From contig JANQIX010000029.1 in NCBI GenBank assembly GCA_028281925.1, positions 1 through 64,000 on the forward strand: a stretch of 64,000 nucleotides of DNA, read 5' to 3'. Shown here in pieces: positions 36,948 to 46,496 of this stretch. The position numbers and the translations under genes are program-made. This DNA is from Alphaproteobacteria bacterium (GTDB lineage: Bacteria; Pseudomonadota; Alphaproteobacteria; DSM-16000; Inquilinaceae). A model generated the notes under the pieces. That model was not told the DNA's origin, made no database searches, and saw only the letters and a list, made by a program, of their open reading frames with translations. Numbering within the stretch: the first letter of the stretch is position 1; each line of letters opens with the position of its first letter.

Positions 36948-37724
36948 TCAGTGCACGTCGGCCCAGAGCTTGCGCTTCACTGCATACATCAGTGCGGTGA
37001 AGACGATCAGGAACAGGATCACCTTCACGCCCATCTCTTTGCGCTCTTCCAGGCTAGGCTCGGCAGTGAACATCAGGAAATTGGTGACGTCGTACGCCTG
37101 CTGATGCACGGATGCTTCGGTACCGTCGGTGTACGGCACACCGTTCGGGAAGAGCAGGTTGGGCATCGCCACCTGATGACCGGGGTAGTACGTGTTCCAG
37201 GACATTCCTGGCATCAACTCGGTACCATCGGGCGGATCGACATACCCGGTCAGGAAGGCATAGAGATAGTCGGGGCCGCCCGCGCGCGCCTTGGCCATCA
37301 CCGACAGATCCGGTGGCAGAGCGCCGTTGTTGGCTAGGCGCGCCGACTCTTCGTTGGGGAAGGGGGCCACGAAACGGTCGGCCGGGATGCCAGGCCGCTG
37401 GAACATCTCTCCGTTCTCGTCCGGCCCGTCGGTGATGCGGTACTCCGCCGCGATTGCCGCGACTTCGTCCTCGCTGAAACCGAGTTGCGCGAGGTTGCGG
37501 TAGGCTATCAGGTCCATCGAATGGCAGCTGGAGCAGACCTGTTTGTAGACGTGAAAGCCCCGCTGCGTGGCCGCCCGGTCGAAGGTGCCGAACAGGCCGT
37601 TGAAGCTCCAGTCGATGGCTGGCGGCTCCACCGCCTCGCCCGCAGCGTGAGCCGCGGCGCCAATGCCGATACCGCAAGCCAGAGCGAGCCCGGCCAGTGC
37701 AGAGCGTCTGAGGACGTTCACCAT
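36948..37724 (-). CDS. petC: Cytochrome c1 of the bc1 complex
   Basis: 258 residues: a signal (LAGLALACGIGIGAAAHA), then periplasmic cytochrome c1 with heme motif CSSCH (VYKQVCSSCHSMDLIAYRN), the axial methionine region LMPGMSWNTYYPGHQVAMP, and a C-terminal anchor helix (VKVILFLIVFTALMYAVKRK). Last gene of petA-petB-petC, four bases after petB. It is a separate gene, not fused to cytochrome b as in fbcH of some relatives. Confidence 0.97.
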   Translation of the reverse strand: MVNVLRRSALAGLALACGIGIGAAAHAAGEAVEPPAIDWSFNGLFGTFDRAATQRGFHVYKQVCSSCHSMDLIAYRNLAQLGFSEDEVAAIAAEYRITDGPDENGEMFQRPGIPADRFVAPFPNEESARLANNGALPPDLSVMAKARAGGPDYLYAFLTGYVDPPDGTELMPGMSWNTYYPGHQVAMPNLLFPNGVPYTDGTEASVHQQAYDVTNFLMFTAEPSLEERKEMGVKVILFLIVFTALMYAVKRKLWADVH

Positions 37725-37728
37725 GATC

Positions 37729-39003
37729 TTACGCCTTGTCCATCGGCTTGGCGGTTGCCCCCGCCGTTATGGCACCGCCGCCCCGGGGCAGTACCGGTTC
37801 GCTGATGCTCGTCGGTAGCGGCAGCGGCCGCTCAAGCTTGCCGAGAAGCGGCAGCAGGATCAGGAAGTGGGCGAAATAGTAGACCGTGCCCAGGCGTGAC
37901 AGGACGACATAGATGCCTTCCGCCGGCTTGGCGCCACAGTAGCCCAGCATCAAGCAGACAAACACGAACACCCAGAAGAAGATCTTGTAGATCGGCCGGA
38001 ACCGGGCGCTACGCACCTTGGATGTGTCGAGCCAGGGCAGGATGAACAGCACCGCGATCGAGCCGAACATCAGCACCACGCCCAACAGCTTATCCGGCAC
38101 GGCCCGCAGGATCGCGTAGAACGGCAGGAAGTACCATTCAGGCACGATATGCGCCGGCGTCACCAGAGGATCGGCGGGGATGTAGTTGTCCGGATGGCCC
38201 AGATAGTTGGGCGCGAAGAACACGAACAGCGAGAAGAAGATCAGGAACACGCCAAGGCCGAAGGTGTCCTTGATCGTGTAGTAGGGATGGAAGGGCAGGG
38301 TGTCCTGCGGGCCCTTGGGGTCGATGCCCAGCGGGTTGTTCGACCCGGTGATGTGCAGCGCGGCCACATGCAGGAAGACCACGCCGATGATCACGAATGG
38401 CAGCAGGTAGTGCAGGGAGAAGAACCGGTTCAGTGTCGGGTTATCGACGGAGAACCCGCCCCACAGCCACATCACGATCTGGTCGCCGAACACCGGCACG
38501 GCAGAGAACAGGTTGGTGATGACAGTGGCACCCCAGAAGCTCATCTGGCCCCAGGGAAGCACATAGCCCATGAAGGCCGTCGCCATCATCAGGAACAGGA
38601 TGATGACGCCGAGGATCCACAGCAGTTCCCGCGGCTGCTTGTATGACCCGTAATAGAGCCCGCGGAAGATGTGGATATAGACGACGATGAAGAACATCGA
38701 TGCGCCGTTCATATGAAGGTAGCGCATCAGCCAGCCGTAATTGACGTCGCGCATGATCCGCTCGACGCTGTCGAAGGCATAGTCGACATGGGCCGTGTAA
38801 TGCATCGACAGGAAGATGCCGGTCACGATCATGACCATCAGCACAACCATCGCCAATGCGCCGAAGTTCCAGAAGTAATTGAAGTTCCGCGGCGTCGGAT
38901 AGGCCGCGTACTCTTTATGCATCAGCGTGAATAAGGGCAGTCGCTGGTCCATCCAGCGGATAACGGGATTCTTGAAACTGCTGTTGGCAAGGCCGTGGCC
39001 CAT
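37729..39003 (-). CDS. petB: Cytochrome b of the bc1 complex
   Basis: Membrane core subunit carrying two hemes b and the quinol sites. 424 residues, eight helices. Heme ligands are in [20 protein letters not shown] and [20 protein letters not shown]; the Qo-site motif [12 protein letters not shown] is intact. The start at 39003 follows GGAGAG. The frame could be extended upstream, but that part lacks similarity. Coupled between petA and petC. Confidence 0.98.
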   Translation of the reverse strand: MGHGLANSSFKNPVIRWMDQRLPLFTLMHKEYAAYPTPRNFNYFWNFGALAMVVLMVMIVTGIFLSMHYTAHVDYAFDSVERIMRDVNYGWLMRYLHMNGASMFFIVVYIHIFRGLYYGSYKQPRELLWILGVIILFLMMATAFMGYVLPWGQMSFWGATVITNLFSAVPVFGDQIVMWLWGGFSVDNPTLNRFFSLHYLLPFVIIGVVFLHVAALHITGSNNPLGIDPKGPQDTLPFHPYYTIKDTFGLGVFLIFFSLFVFFAPNYLGHPDNYIPADPLVTPAHIVPEWYFLPFYAILRAVPDKLLGVVLMFGSIAVLFILPWLDTSKVRSARFRPIYKIFFWVFVFVCLMLGYCGAKPAEGIYVVLSRLGTVYYFAHFLILLPLLGKLERPLPLPTSISEPVLPRGGGAITAGATAKPMDKA

Positions 39004-39035
39004 GGGAACTCTCCTGCCGCGGGTCTTCTGGCGGC

Positions 39036-39593
39036 TCAGCCGATACGGATCTGCGTATCGCTCAGGAATTCGTACTCCGGCACAGGAAGGTTGAGAGGTG
39101 CCGGCCCTTTGCGGATGCGCCCCGACGTGTCGTAGTGGGAGCCGTGGCAGGGGCAGAACCAGCCGCCGTACTCGCCTCGCTGGTCGGTCGGCTTCTGCCC
39201 CAGCGGGATGCAGCCGAGATGCGTGCAGACCCCGACCACGATCAGCCATTCAGGGTTGATCACCCGGGCGTCGTCCGGCTCGGGGTCGATCATGTCACCT
39301 TCGGGGGCTTCTTCCGCCGCCTGCACCTCGCCGGCCGTACGATGCCGCACGAACACGGGCTTGCCCCGCCATGACACGGTGATCGACTGGCCCACCGCGA
39401 TGGGCGACAGGTCGACATCGATCGACGACAATGCCAGCGTGTCCGCCGCCGGGTTCATGCTGTCGATGAAGGGCCAAGCGAATGCCGCGGTCCCGACGGC
39501 GCCAACGGCCGCCGTTGTGAGGTAAAGGAAATCACGGCGCGTCGTGCCATTTCCTTCGCTGTCCTGCCCGTCGGGGTGGGTGATGTCCGCCAT
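39036..39593 (-). CDS. petA: Ubiquinol-cytochrome c reductase Rieske iron-sulfur subunit
   Basis: 185 residues. A twin-arginine-type leader [20 protein letters not shown] serves as the membrane anchor. The 2Fe-2S ligands are in CTHLGC and CPCHGSHYD. First gene of the bc1 operon; the start ATG 39593 has GGAACG upstream. The frame remains open farther, but the leader sequence shows this start. Confidence 0.97.
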   Translation of the reverse strand: MADITHPDGQDSEGNGTTRRDFLYLTTAAVGAVGTAAFAWPFIDSMNPAADTLALSSIDVDLSPIAVGQSITVSWRGKPVFVRHRTAGEVQAAEEAPEGDMIDPEPDDARVINPEWLIVVGVCTHLGCIPLGQKPTDQRGEYGGWFCPCHGSHYDTSGRIRKGPAPLNLPVPEYEFLSDTQIRIG

Positions 39594-39739
39594 CGTGCAC
39601 GTTCCATTTTTCTTCGTACTTGGGCCAAGAGTATGCGCCCGGAACGGCGCCGGTGAAGCCATGCGCGGCAATGGGACGCGCAATCATGCTGCTGACCGAT
39701 TGAGACGCTAAGGCTCGCCTTCGACGTTCCCACCCCCAG

Positions 39740-39768
39740 CGTATAGCGCCCGACCGGCCATCTTGCAA
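39740..39768 (-). promoter_or_regulatory. Candidate promoter of petABC
   Basis: On the minus strand, TTGCAA (39768-39763) and TATACG (39745-39740) are 17 bases apart, about 150 bases before the petA start. The 249-base divergent region also must hold the trmL promoter, for which no clear match was seen. Confidence 0.5.
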
Positions 39769-39842
39769 TTGCACAATATCAATGCGGATATAGGAAATCG
39801 GCAGCTTTCGGCGACAATAGGTCTCGAAGATCGCGGTCAGCC

Positions 39843-40304
39843 ATGCATCTTGTCCTCTTCGAACCCGACATTCCGCAGAACACAGGTGCGGCCATGCGCC
39901 TGGCCGCGTGCCTCGGTGTGACCTTGGACATTGTCGAGCCCTGTGGGTTTCTCTTGGACGACCGCAGGCTGCGCCGCGTGGTGATGGATTATGCCGAGGG
40001 CCTTGACTGGGCACGGCACGCGAGCTGGGACAGCTATCTGAGCATCATCGGGGATGCGCGCTTGGTCCTGCTGACAACTGCGGCCCATCAAAGTTACATA
40101 GACTTCGCGTTTGCGCCGGGCGACCGTCTGATCGTCGGTCGGGAGAGCGGTGGTGTACCGCAGGCCGTGCATGATGCGGCCCATGCGCGCATGCGCGTCC
40201 CCATGCGCCCCGGCGCCCGCTCGCTGAACGTCGTCGCCGCCGCAGCCATGGTGCTAGGCGAAGCACTGCGCCAGACGGGCGGGCTGCCCCCGGGAACGGA
40301 GTGA
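39843..40304 (+). CDS. trmL: tRNA (cytidine(34)-2'-O)-methyltransferase
   Basis: SPOUT-family enzyme methylating the wobble nucleotide of certain leucine tRNAs. 153 residues, standard. Signatures: LVLFEPDIPQNTGAAMRLAA at the start, GRESGGVPQ (about 100) and RSLNVVAAAAMVLGEALRQ (knot region). Six bases upstream of hemF, so probably cotranscribed. Confidence 0.95.
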   Translation: MHLVLFEPDIPQNTGAAMRLAACLGVTLDIVEPCGFLLDDRRLRRVVMDYAEGLDWARHASWDSYLSIIGDARLVLLTTAAHQSYIDFAFAPGDRLIVGRESGGVPQAVHDAAHARMRVPMRPGARSLNVVAAAAMVLGEALRQTGGLPPGTE

Positions 40305-40310
40305 GCGGAC

Positions 40311-41165
40311 ATGCCGATAATGCCCGATGAAGAGCAGAAACAGCGCGCTGTGGACTGGTTCACCACCCTTAGAGATCGCATCTGTGCGGCCTTTGAAGCG
40401 GTAGAGGCAGACCATACCGGGCCGCTGTCGGATCGGCCGGCCGGGTCGTTCCAGCGCAGCCCATGGCAGCGGCCGGGCGGTGGCGGCGGTGTCATGTCGC
40501 TGATGCGGGGTCGGGTATTCGAGAAGGTTGGCGTCAACGTGTCGACCGTGCACGGCACTTTTGCTGAAGAGTTCCGCGGGCAGATCCCCGGAACTGAGGG
40601 TTCCGGCACCTTCTGGGCCAGCGGCATCAGCCTGGTGGCCCATATGCAGAGCCCGCACGTACCCGCCGTTCACATGAACACCCGCATGATCGTAACGCAA
40701 AAGGGCTGGTTCGGCGGGGGCACCGATCTGACGCCCATGCGGCCCGACACAGACGACACGGACCATTTCCATGAGGTGCTGAAGTCGGTCTGTGATCAAC
40801 ACGACCCTGGCTACTATCCGCGGTTCAAGGCGTGGTGTGACGACTACTTTTTCCTGAAGCACCGGGACGAACCAAGGGGCATCGGCGGCATCTTCTTCGA
40901 CAGTCTGGATTCGGGGGATTGGGAGGCGGACTTCGCCTTCGTGCGTGACGTCGGTGCGGGGTTTCTGGACGCCTACCTGCCGGTCCTGTCGCGCCACCAG
41001 GATCGGCCGTGGACCGAAGCCGACCGGTCGTACCAGCTGCAGCGCAGGGGACGCTATGTGGAGTTCAACCTGCTATACGATCGGGGCACGACCTTCGGCC
41101 TGAAGACCGGCGGCAATGTCGAAGCGATCCTGATGTCTCTGCCGCCCATGGTCAGTTGGCCCTAA
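40311..41165 (+). CDS. hemF: Oxygen-dependent coproporphyrinogen III oxidase
   Basis: Converts coproporphyrinogen III to protoporphyrinogen IX using O2 in heme synthesis. 284 residues. Signatures: [64 protein letters not shown], and the C-terminal [20 protein letters not shown]. Fits the aerobic respiratory theme of the window. The start overlaps nothing and lies just after trmL. Confidence 0.98.
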   Translation: MPIMPDEEQKQRAVDWFTTLRDRICAAFEAVEADHTGPLSDRPAGSFQRSPWQRPGGGGGVMSLMRGRVFEKVGVNVSTVHGTFAEEFRGQIPGTEGSGTFWASGISLVAHMQSPHVPAVHMNTRMIVTQKGWFGGGTDLTPMRPDTDDTDHFHEVLKSVCDQHDPGYYPRFKAWCDDYFFLKHRDEPRGIGGIFFDSLDSGDWEADFAFVRDVGAGFLDAYLPVLSRHQDRPWTEADRSYQLQRRGRYVEFNLLYDRGTTFGLKTGGNVEAILMSLPPMVSWP

Positions 41166-41230
41166 TCGCGCCATATTGACATCGCATCGCCGCTGCGACG
41201 TTCGCCCGCACCAACACGGAGACCGGTTCC

Positions 41231-41770
41231 ATGATGCGATCGATCCGCCTTGCCATCCTGGCGCTACTTCTCGCCACAGGTCCAGCGGCGGCCCAGGACC
41301 GACTGCCGCTCGAGGCGTTCGTCGGCACCTGGAGCGGCACCGGCATCGCTGAGGATGACGACAGCCTGTTCTTCGCCGTGACGGCGCGCGACTTGGATAT
41401 CGTCATCCGGCCCGAGGGCGACGGTTTCCGCATTGACTGGACGACACTGATCCGCAGCGGCGGCGATCCCGCCAATCCCGATGTGCGGCGCCGGTCGGCC
41501 TCGCTGGTTCTCCAGCCCGCGGGGCGGCCCGGCCTTTACCGGGCGCCCGAATCCGGCGATCCGTTGCAGGGTGGAACCATGAGTTGGGCGCGGATCCATG
41601 GCAACACGCTCAGCCTCTATCAGCTCGTGCTCAACGAGGAAGGCGGATACGAGCTGACCAACTATGATCGCACACTGACCGATCTCGGCATGGAATCGGT
41701 GTTTCAGCGCATCCGCGACGGCGAGGTCGTTCGGGTGGTGCGCGGTCGTCTGGTGAAGACCGGATCGTAG
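41231..41770 (+). CDS. Hypothetical secreted protein
   Basis: 179 residues with a clear signal peptide (LAILALLLATGPAAAQ). The mature part is beta-rich, starting PLEAFVGTWSGTGIAEDD, which resembles the opening of lipocalin-like or DUF-type secreted beta-barrel proteins, but no specific family is recognised. The stop is 17 bases from the end of the convergent CCA nucleotidyltransferase gene. ATG 41231 has GGAGACCGG upstream. Confidence 0.75.
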   Translation: MMRSIRLAILALLLATGPAAAQDRLPLEAFVGTWSGTGIAEDDDSLFFAVTARDLDIVIRPEGDGFRIDWTTLIRSGGDPANPDVRRRSASLVLQPAGRPGLYRAPESGDPLQGGTMSWARIHGNTLSLYQLVLNEEGGYELTNYDRTLTDLGMESVFQRIRDGEVVRVVRGRLVKTGS

Positions 41771-41787
41771 CGCCACGGCGGCAACGG

Positions 41788-43044
41788 CTACGGATCGCCG
41801 ATACCGGCCTCGGCGATCCGGCGTTTCAACTCCGCCAGGCAGGCTTCGCGTCCGGCGACGAAGCCGCCAGCGACCCACCAGGTTTCCACCTCCGCAAGAA
41901 GTTCGCCGACGCGCGGACCCTGCGGCACGCCCAATGCCACGGCATCGCCGCCAGAAATCGGCAACTGCGGAACCGGCCATCCCTCCAGTCCGTGTCGCAA
42001 CGACAGAGGATCGCCCGTGTTCCGGCCGTCCGCCGCTGCCAGCAGCATCCGGTCGCGGATGTCCGCCAGGCCCGATTCTCCGCGACCGGTCGCGTAGACA
42101 AGACGGCGTGCCCCCGGCAGATCGATAGGCAGTGAGGCCGGCCGGGCGAAGTCGGCAATCGAGAGCAGTCGAGCGCGATCCGCATTCGAGAGCTTCAGCC
42201 GGGTCGCGAGGTTCGCCAGCAAATCGGTATCGTGCACCAGGGCCGCCAGCCGCCGGATCGGGTCGGGGCGTTCTTCCAAGGCAATCAGCCGGCCCAGACG
42301 GTCCGTCCGTCCGTCCTCGCCCAGAATGCGGTTTGCAACGCCGGCGTCGGCCATCAGCTGCCAGGCCGGCACGGGATCCGGCGCGGCGAGGAGCTTCAGC
42401 GTCTCGTCGCGCACCCGCTCTGCGGAAAGTCGGCCGAGATGTTCGGCCTCGATCCGGCAAGCGGACATTGCTGCGGCATCCGGCGGCGGGCGGCCGTAGT
42501 GTGCGTGAAAGCGGAAGAAGCGCAGAATGCGCAGGCGATCTTCGACGATCCGGTCATGCGCCGAACCGACGAACCGCACGCGCCCGGCCATCAGGTCAGC
42601 GACGCCGCCGAAATAGTCGTAGACGGTCCCATCCGGCGTGGCCGACAGGGCGTTCATCGTGAAGTCGCGGCGGGCGGCGTCGGCGCGCCAGTCCTCGGTG
42701 AAGGCCACCACGGCGTGGCGGCCGTCTGTTTCCACATCGACCCTGAGCGTGGTGATCTCAAACGGCCGTTTGTCGACGACGGCGGTGACCGTCCCGTGCG
42801 CTACCCCGGTGGGTACGACCTTGATGCCCGCGCCGGTCAGAAGCGCGATGATGGTGTCGGGTTCCAGCGGCGTCGCCAGGTCCACGTCCTTGGACGGCCG
42901 CCCGACTAGCGTGTCCCGCACGCAGCCGCCGACAAACCGGATTTCGGCACTGGCCTCGGCGAAGAGTCCGAGAATCTTGTTGAGCTCCGGGGATCGACGC
43001 CAGGGGGCCTGAGGCAGCCTGGTCCGGCCTTCAGTCGCCGACAT
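41788..43044 (-). CDS. cca: CCA tRNA nucleotidyltransferase / poly(A) polymerase-family protein
   Basis: Adds or repairs the 3' CCA end of tRNA. 418 residues. The nucleotidyltransferase head has FVGGCVRDTLVGRPSKDVDL with the two metal aspartates, then RRDFTMNALSATPDGTVYDY and ERLRILRF-like VEDRLRILRFFRFHAHYG. The C-terminal half carries an HD-like helical region. Last gene of the DUF1285-NUDIX-DUF6111-cca operon. The poly(A) polymerase activity cannot be excluded from sequence alone. Confidence 0.93.
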   Translation of the reverse strand: MSATEGRTRLPQAPWRRSPELNKILGLFAEASAEIRFVGGCVRDTLVGRPSKDVDLATPLEPDTIIALLTGAGIKVVPTGVAHGTVTAVVDKRPFEITTLRVDVETDGRHAVVAFTEDWRADAARRDFTMNALSATPDGTVYDYFGGVADLMAGRVRFVGSAHDRIVEDRLRILRFFRFHAHYGRPPPDAAAMSACRIEAEHLGRLSAERVRDETLKLLAAPDPVPAWQLMADAGVANRILGEDGRTDRLGRLIALEERPDPIRRLAALVHDTDLLANLATRLKLSNADRARLLSIADFARPASLPIDLPGARRLVYATGRGESGLADIRDRMLLAAADGRNTGDPLSLRHGLEGWPVPQLPISGGDAVALGVPQGPRVGELLAEVETWWVAGGFVAGREACLAELKRRIAEAGIGDP

Positions 43045-43056
43045 ACCGCCGCCCCA

Positions 43057-43332
43057 TCAGTCGGCGGTGGGCGTGTGTGTCCCGGGAACGATCTCGCCGT
43101 TCTCGATGCGCGGCGGCTGGTAGGTCCCGCCGGCCGGATCACCCATCAACGCCCATGCGCCAAGGGACGCTGCCGCAAGACCCACACCGCCCAGCGACAA
43201 CCAGTGCCACGGCGCACGCGCAAGCTGTCCGGCCAATCCAACGTCGCTGCGCCGGGTCTGCAGCCAGACATAGGCCAAGTAGGCGAGCGTCGGCAGCGCA
43301 ACCAGCAGGACGATGAGCAGCGGCTTCAGCAT
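43057..43332 (-). CDS. DUF6111-like small membrane protein
   Basis: 91 residues with two hydrophobic helices (LLIVLLVALPTLAYLAYVWL and WLSLGGVGLAAASLGAWALM) and a proline-rich tail GTYQPPRIENGEIVPGTHTP. Such proteins sit between the NUDIX and cca genes in related alphaproteobacteria, with no known function. Overlaps the NUDIX stop by seven bases. Confidence 0.75.
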   Translation of the reverse strand: MLKPLLIVLLVALPTLAYLAYVWLQTRRSDVGLAGQLARAPWHWLSLGGVGLAAASLGAWALMGDPAGGTYQPPRIENGEIVPGTHTPTAD

Positions 43333-43943
43333 GGGGTCAGCAGCACCTCCCGAAGATTGACGAGCATGCCGGCCGTCGCCCCCCAGATGTACCGGTCGTA
43401 ATAGGGGAAAGCGTAGAACTGGCGCTGTGCTCCGGCAACCTTGACGGAGTCGATGACGGGATTGGCGTCATCCAGAATGAACGTCAGCGGCACCTCGAAG
43501 ACTTCGGCCACTTCCTTGGGGTCGGGGGTCAAGCCCAGCGGCGGCCGCAAGAGCCCGGCATAGGGTTCGACGATGAAACCGGTCCGCGTGATATAGGTAT
43601 CCAACCGCCCGATGACGGTAACGCGATCGGGCTCGATGCCGATCTCTTCATGGGTTTCCCGCAACGCTGTATCGACGCCATCGGCGTCCTGTGGTTCGCG
43701 GCCACCGCCCGGGAAGCTGATCTGGCCAGCGTGGCTCGCCAGGTGAGCTGTGCGCTGGGTGAAGAGGATGGTCAACCCCTCCGGCCGGTCGACGAACGGT
43801 ACCAGCACAGCCGCCGATCGGAACGGCCTGTATGGTGCCATGTCCCGGTTCAGGTCCTGATCGCCGCGCTCGCGCGCATCGTAGGCGTAGCGTTCGAGGC
43901 GCCGGGTCAATTCGCCGCGATCGATCGGCGCCATGGCGGGCAT
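43326..43943 (-). CDS. NUDIX hydrolase, CoA pyrophosphatase type
   Basis: 205 residues. The CoA-diphosphatase form of the NUDIX box is visible: SFPGGGREPQDADGVDTALR followed by ETHEEIGIE. Such enzymes cleave CoA or acyl-CoA to phosphopantetheine and 3',5'-ADP. The start is ATG 43943 or 43934, both within the last codons of the DUF1285 gene (37 or 28 base overlap). Substrate is inferred. Confidence 0.88.
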   Translation of the reverse strand: MPAMAPIDRGELTRRLERYAYDARERGDQDLNRDMAPYRPFRSAAVLVPFVDRPEGLTILFTQRTAHLASHAGQISFPGGGREPQDADGVDTALRETHEEIGIEPDRVTVIGRLDTYITRTGFIVEPYAGLLRPPLGLTPDPKEVAEVFEVPLTFILDDANPVIDSVKVAGAQRQFYAFPYYDRYIWGATAGMLVNLREVLLTPC

Positions 43944-44503
43944 TGCGTCGCTGCTGCCTGGGGCTGGGTCGGCTCCGTCGGGCTCTGGTCCATGGCAAAG
44001 AAGGTCTGCTGACTCCATATCCCCAGACGTCCCTCGTGTTCGACCGCAAGATCGGCCAGTTGATAATAGACCGACCGCACGATCAGTGCCTCCAGCCCCG
44101 ACACGATCAAGATATAGGGGCTGGGCTCTCCGGTGCCAGGGTCGAACGCGACGCGGATCGGGTGCTCTGGCCCTGCCGTTATCTCGCGGTCGAGATTCGT
44201 ACGGAATATAAGCGTTTGCGAGGATCCGCTGCCCGCCGCGGTCACGGCAACGGCGGTGAACGGAGCATCGTCCACCTCGATTCGGCCGCGTTCCGCGGGC
44301 GTGATCAGCCAATAGCCGCCCGAATCATCGCGCCGCAACACGCTTGCGAACAGCTTGACCAAAGCAGTCCGATTGATCGGCGATCCCCGGTAGTACCAAG
44401 TGCCGTCCCGGGCTATGCGGATGTCGTAACTGCGGTCGCTGGTACCGGCTGCCCCAGCGGCAGAATCGTCGCGGACCCGCTCCCGACTTCCGAATTTCGC
44501 CAT
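43907..44503 (-). CDS. DUF1285 protein
   Basis: 198 residues, no signal peptide. The motif DIRIARDGTWYYRGSPINRT and SGYWLITPAERGRIEVDD-like text (GGYWLITPAERGRIEVDDAP) are the hallmarks of DUF1285, a fold of unknown function. First gene of the minus-strand operon ending in cca, divergent from moxR across 51 bases. DUF1285 commonly precedes this NUDIX-cca group. Confidence 0.9.
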   Translation of the reverse strand: MAKFGSRERVRDDSAAGAAGTSDRSYDIRIARDGTWYYRGSPINRTALVKLFASVLRRDDSGGYWLITPAERGRIEVDDAPFTAVAVTAAGSGSSQTLIFRTNLDREITAGPEHPIRVAFDPGTGEPSPYILIVSGLEALIVRSVYYQLADLAVEHEGRLGIWSQQTFFAMDQSPTEPTQPQAAATQCPPWRRSIAAN

Positions 44504-44554
44504 AGTCTCTTATGTAACTCGACCTTCAAGCAAAGACCAGCGGAGCGCCGATAG

Positions 44555-45571
44555 GTGAACGGCACGATCGAGACGGAACGGCTGAGCGGACCCCATCTCG
44601 CCGAAGCAGTAGAGCGGGCGGGCGCACAGCTATCGCGCGTGCGAAGCGAGATCGGGCGCGTCATATTCGGACAAGGCGCGGTGATCGAGCAGACACTGGT
44701 CAGCCTGCTGGCCGGCGGCCATGTGCTGTTGATCGGCGTGCCGGGCCTTGCCAAGACCCGTTTGGTGGAAACGCTTGGCACCGTGCTGGGGCTGGAAGCA
44801 CGCCGGATCCAATGCACACCCGACCTGATGCCGGCCGATATCCTCGGGTCGGAAGTGATGGAAGAAGGCGCCGACGGCAAGCGCGCCTTCCGCTTCATCC
44901 CGGGCCCGGTGTTCTGCCAGCTTCTGATGGCCGACGAGGTCAACCGCGCCAGCCCGCGCACCCAGTCGGCCCTGCTGCAGGCCATGCAGGAACACCGGGT
45001 CTCGGTCGCCGGTCACTATCATGGCTTGCCGCAGCCCTTCCACGTGCTGGCCACTCAGAATCCATTGGAACAGGAAGGCACCTATCCGCTGCCCGAGGCG
45101 CAGCTCGACCGGTTCCTCATGCAGGTCGATGTCGGCTATCCTGATCTTGAGGCTGAGAAGGGCATGCTGATCGCGACGACTGGCGCCGAACAGGCACAGG
45201 TTTCGCCAGTCCTGGATGCCGGCGATCTCGAATTCATCCAGCAGCTTGTCCGGCGTCTGCCGGTCGGCGAAAGCGTGGTCGAAGCGATCCTGTCCCTTGT
45301 CCGTCGAGGGCGCCCCGACAGCACTGACCTTGAGAAGGTGCGCGATTATGTAGCTTGGGGGCCGGGGCCGCGAGCCAGTCAGGCGCTCATGCTTGCCTCG
45401 CGCGCACGGGCCCTGCTGGACGGTCGGTATGCGCCGTCCGTCGACGACGTGATTGCGCTTGCGCCGGCTGTGCTGCGCCACCGCATGGCGTTGAACTTCG
45501 CGGCCCGGGCTGAGGAGGTGCCGATCACGATCGACGATGTGATCGAACTTCTGATCGCCCCGCACCGGTAG
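44555..45571 (+). CDS. MoxR-family AAA ATPase
   Basis: 338 residues. Walker A GVPGLAKT (K67), Walker B LLMADEVNRASPRTQ, and the arginine-finger region TYPLPEAQLDRFLMQVD. MoxR ATPases act as chaperones for von Willebrand-type or membrane partners. GTG start at 44555. First of a four-gene set with DUF58, BatA/DUF4159 and a large membrane protein. Substrate is unknown. Confidence 0.93.
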   Translation: MNGTIETERLSGPHLAEAVERAGAQLSRVRSEIGRVIFGQGAVIEQTLVSLLAGGHVLLIGVPGLAKTRLVETLGTVLGLEARRIQCTPDLMPADILGSEVMEEGADGKRAFRFIPGPVFCQLLMADEVNRASPRTQSALLQAMQEHRVSVAGHYHGLPQPFHVLATQNPLEQEGTYPLPEAQLDRFLMQVDVGYPDLEAEKGMLIATTGAEQAQVSPVLDAGDLEFIQQLVRRLPVGESVVEAILSLVRRGRPDSTDLEKVRDYVAWGPGPRASQALMLASRARALLDGRYAPSVDDVIALAPAVLRHRMALNFAARAEEVPITIDDVIELLIAPHR

Positions 45572-45584
45572 GCCGACCGGAACC

Positions 45585-46496
45585 GTGTCTTCCGCCGCGA
45601 CCAACCGCCACGGCATGCCCAAACGCCGGCGCGCTGAAGCGCTGGCTGCAGCGATGCCGCCGCTCTTGGTCGCGGCCGAACGTGTGGCGGCCACGGTGGC
45701 GCAGGGCGTGCATGGGCGCCGGCGCGTCGGCCCGGGCGACAGTTTCTGGCAGTTCCGCCCCTACCAGCCCGGGGATTCCGCGCACCGAATCGACTGGCGG
45801 CAGACGGCGAAGGGTCAGGCCGTCTTCATCCGTGAGCACGAATGGGACGCCGCCCAGACGGTCTGGCTCTGGCGTGACGGCTCGCCATCAATGGAGTACG
45901 GCTCTGCATCCGGGGCGTCAAAGCGCGACCGGGCGGAGATCCTGTTACTGGCGCTGGCCTCGCTCCTGACCCGCGCCGGCGAGCGGGTGGCGCTGGTTGG
46001 CGGCGGCGATCCCCCGACCGCCGGCCGTGTCAGCCTGAGCCGGATCGCCATGACGCTGGGGACGGGCAAGAGTCCGAACGGCCTGCCGCCAATGCTGGAT
46101 CTGCCGCGGTCCGCCGAGCTGGTGCTTTTCGGGGATTTCCTAAGCCCTCTGGAAGAGATGGACCGCGTCGTAAGGTTCTTCGCTCAGCGCGCGGTCAGGG
46201 GGCATCTCTTGCAAGTCCTGGATCCAACGGAGGTGCGACTGCCATTCAGCGGCCGTGTCCGCTTCTTCGGGTTGGAGGCCGAGGGAGAGACGCTGGTGCC
46301 GCGCGTAGAAGGCGTCCGCACGGCCTATCTGGAGAGGCTCGCTGCGCATCAGAGGGGCCTCGCGGCTCTCGCACGGGCTGCCGGATGGACATATGCCGTC
46401 CATGCCACGGACCGGCCGCCGCAGACGGCCTTGTTGTCGCTGTTCAATGCGCTGGGGTCACCTCAGCACTCTTCGCGACGCGCGGGAGCACGGTGA
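45585..46496 (+). CDS. DUF58 domain protein
   Basis: 303 residues. The DUF58 signature RPYQPGDSAHRIDWRQTAKG (about 60) precedes a von Willebrand-like fold (VWLWRDGSPSMEYG). DUF58 proteins partner with MoxR ATPases. GTG start at 45585, ATG 45615 also possible. The stop overlaps the next start (TGATG). Cytoplasmic or membrane-associated; exact role unknown. Confidence 0.9.
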   Translation: MSSAATNRHGMPKRRRAEALAAAMPPLLVAAERVAATVAQGVHGRRRVGPGDSFWQFRPYQPGDSAHRIDWRQTAKGQAVFIREHEWDAAQTVWLWRDGSPSMEYGSASGASKRDRAEILLLALASLLTRAGERVALVGGGDPPTAGRVSLSRIAMTLGTGKSPNGLPPMLDLPRSAELVLFGDFLSPLEEMDRVVRFFAQRAVRGHLLQVLDPTEVRLPFSGRVRFFGLEAEGETLVPRVEGVRTAYLERLAAHQRGLAALARAAGWTYAVHATDRPPQTALLSLFNALGSPQHSSRRAGAR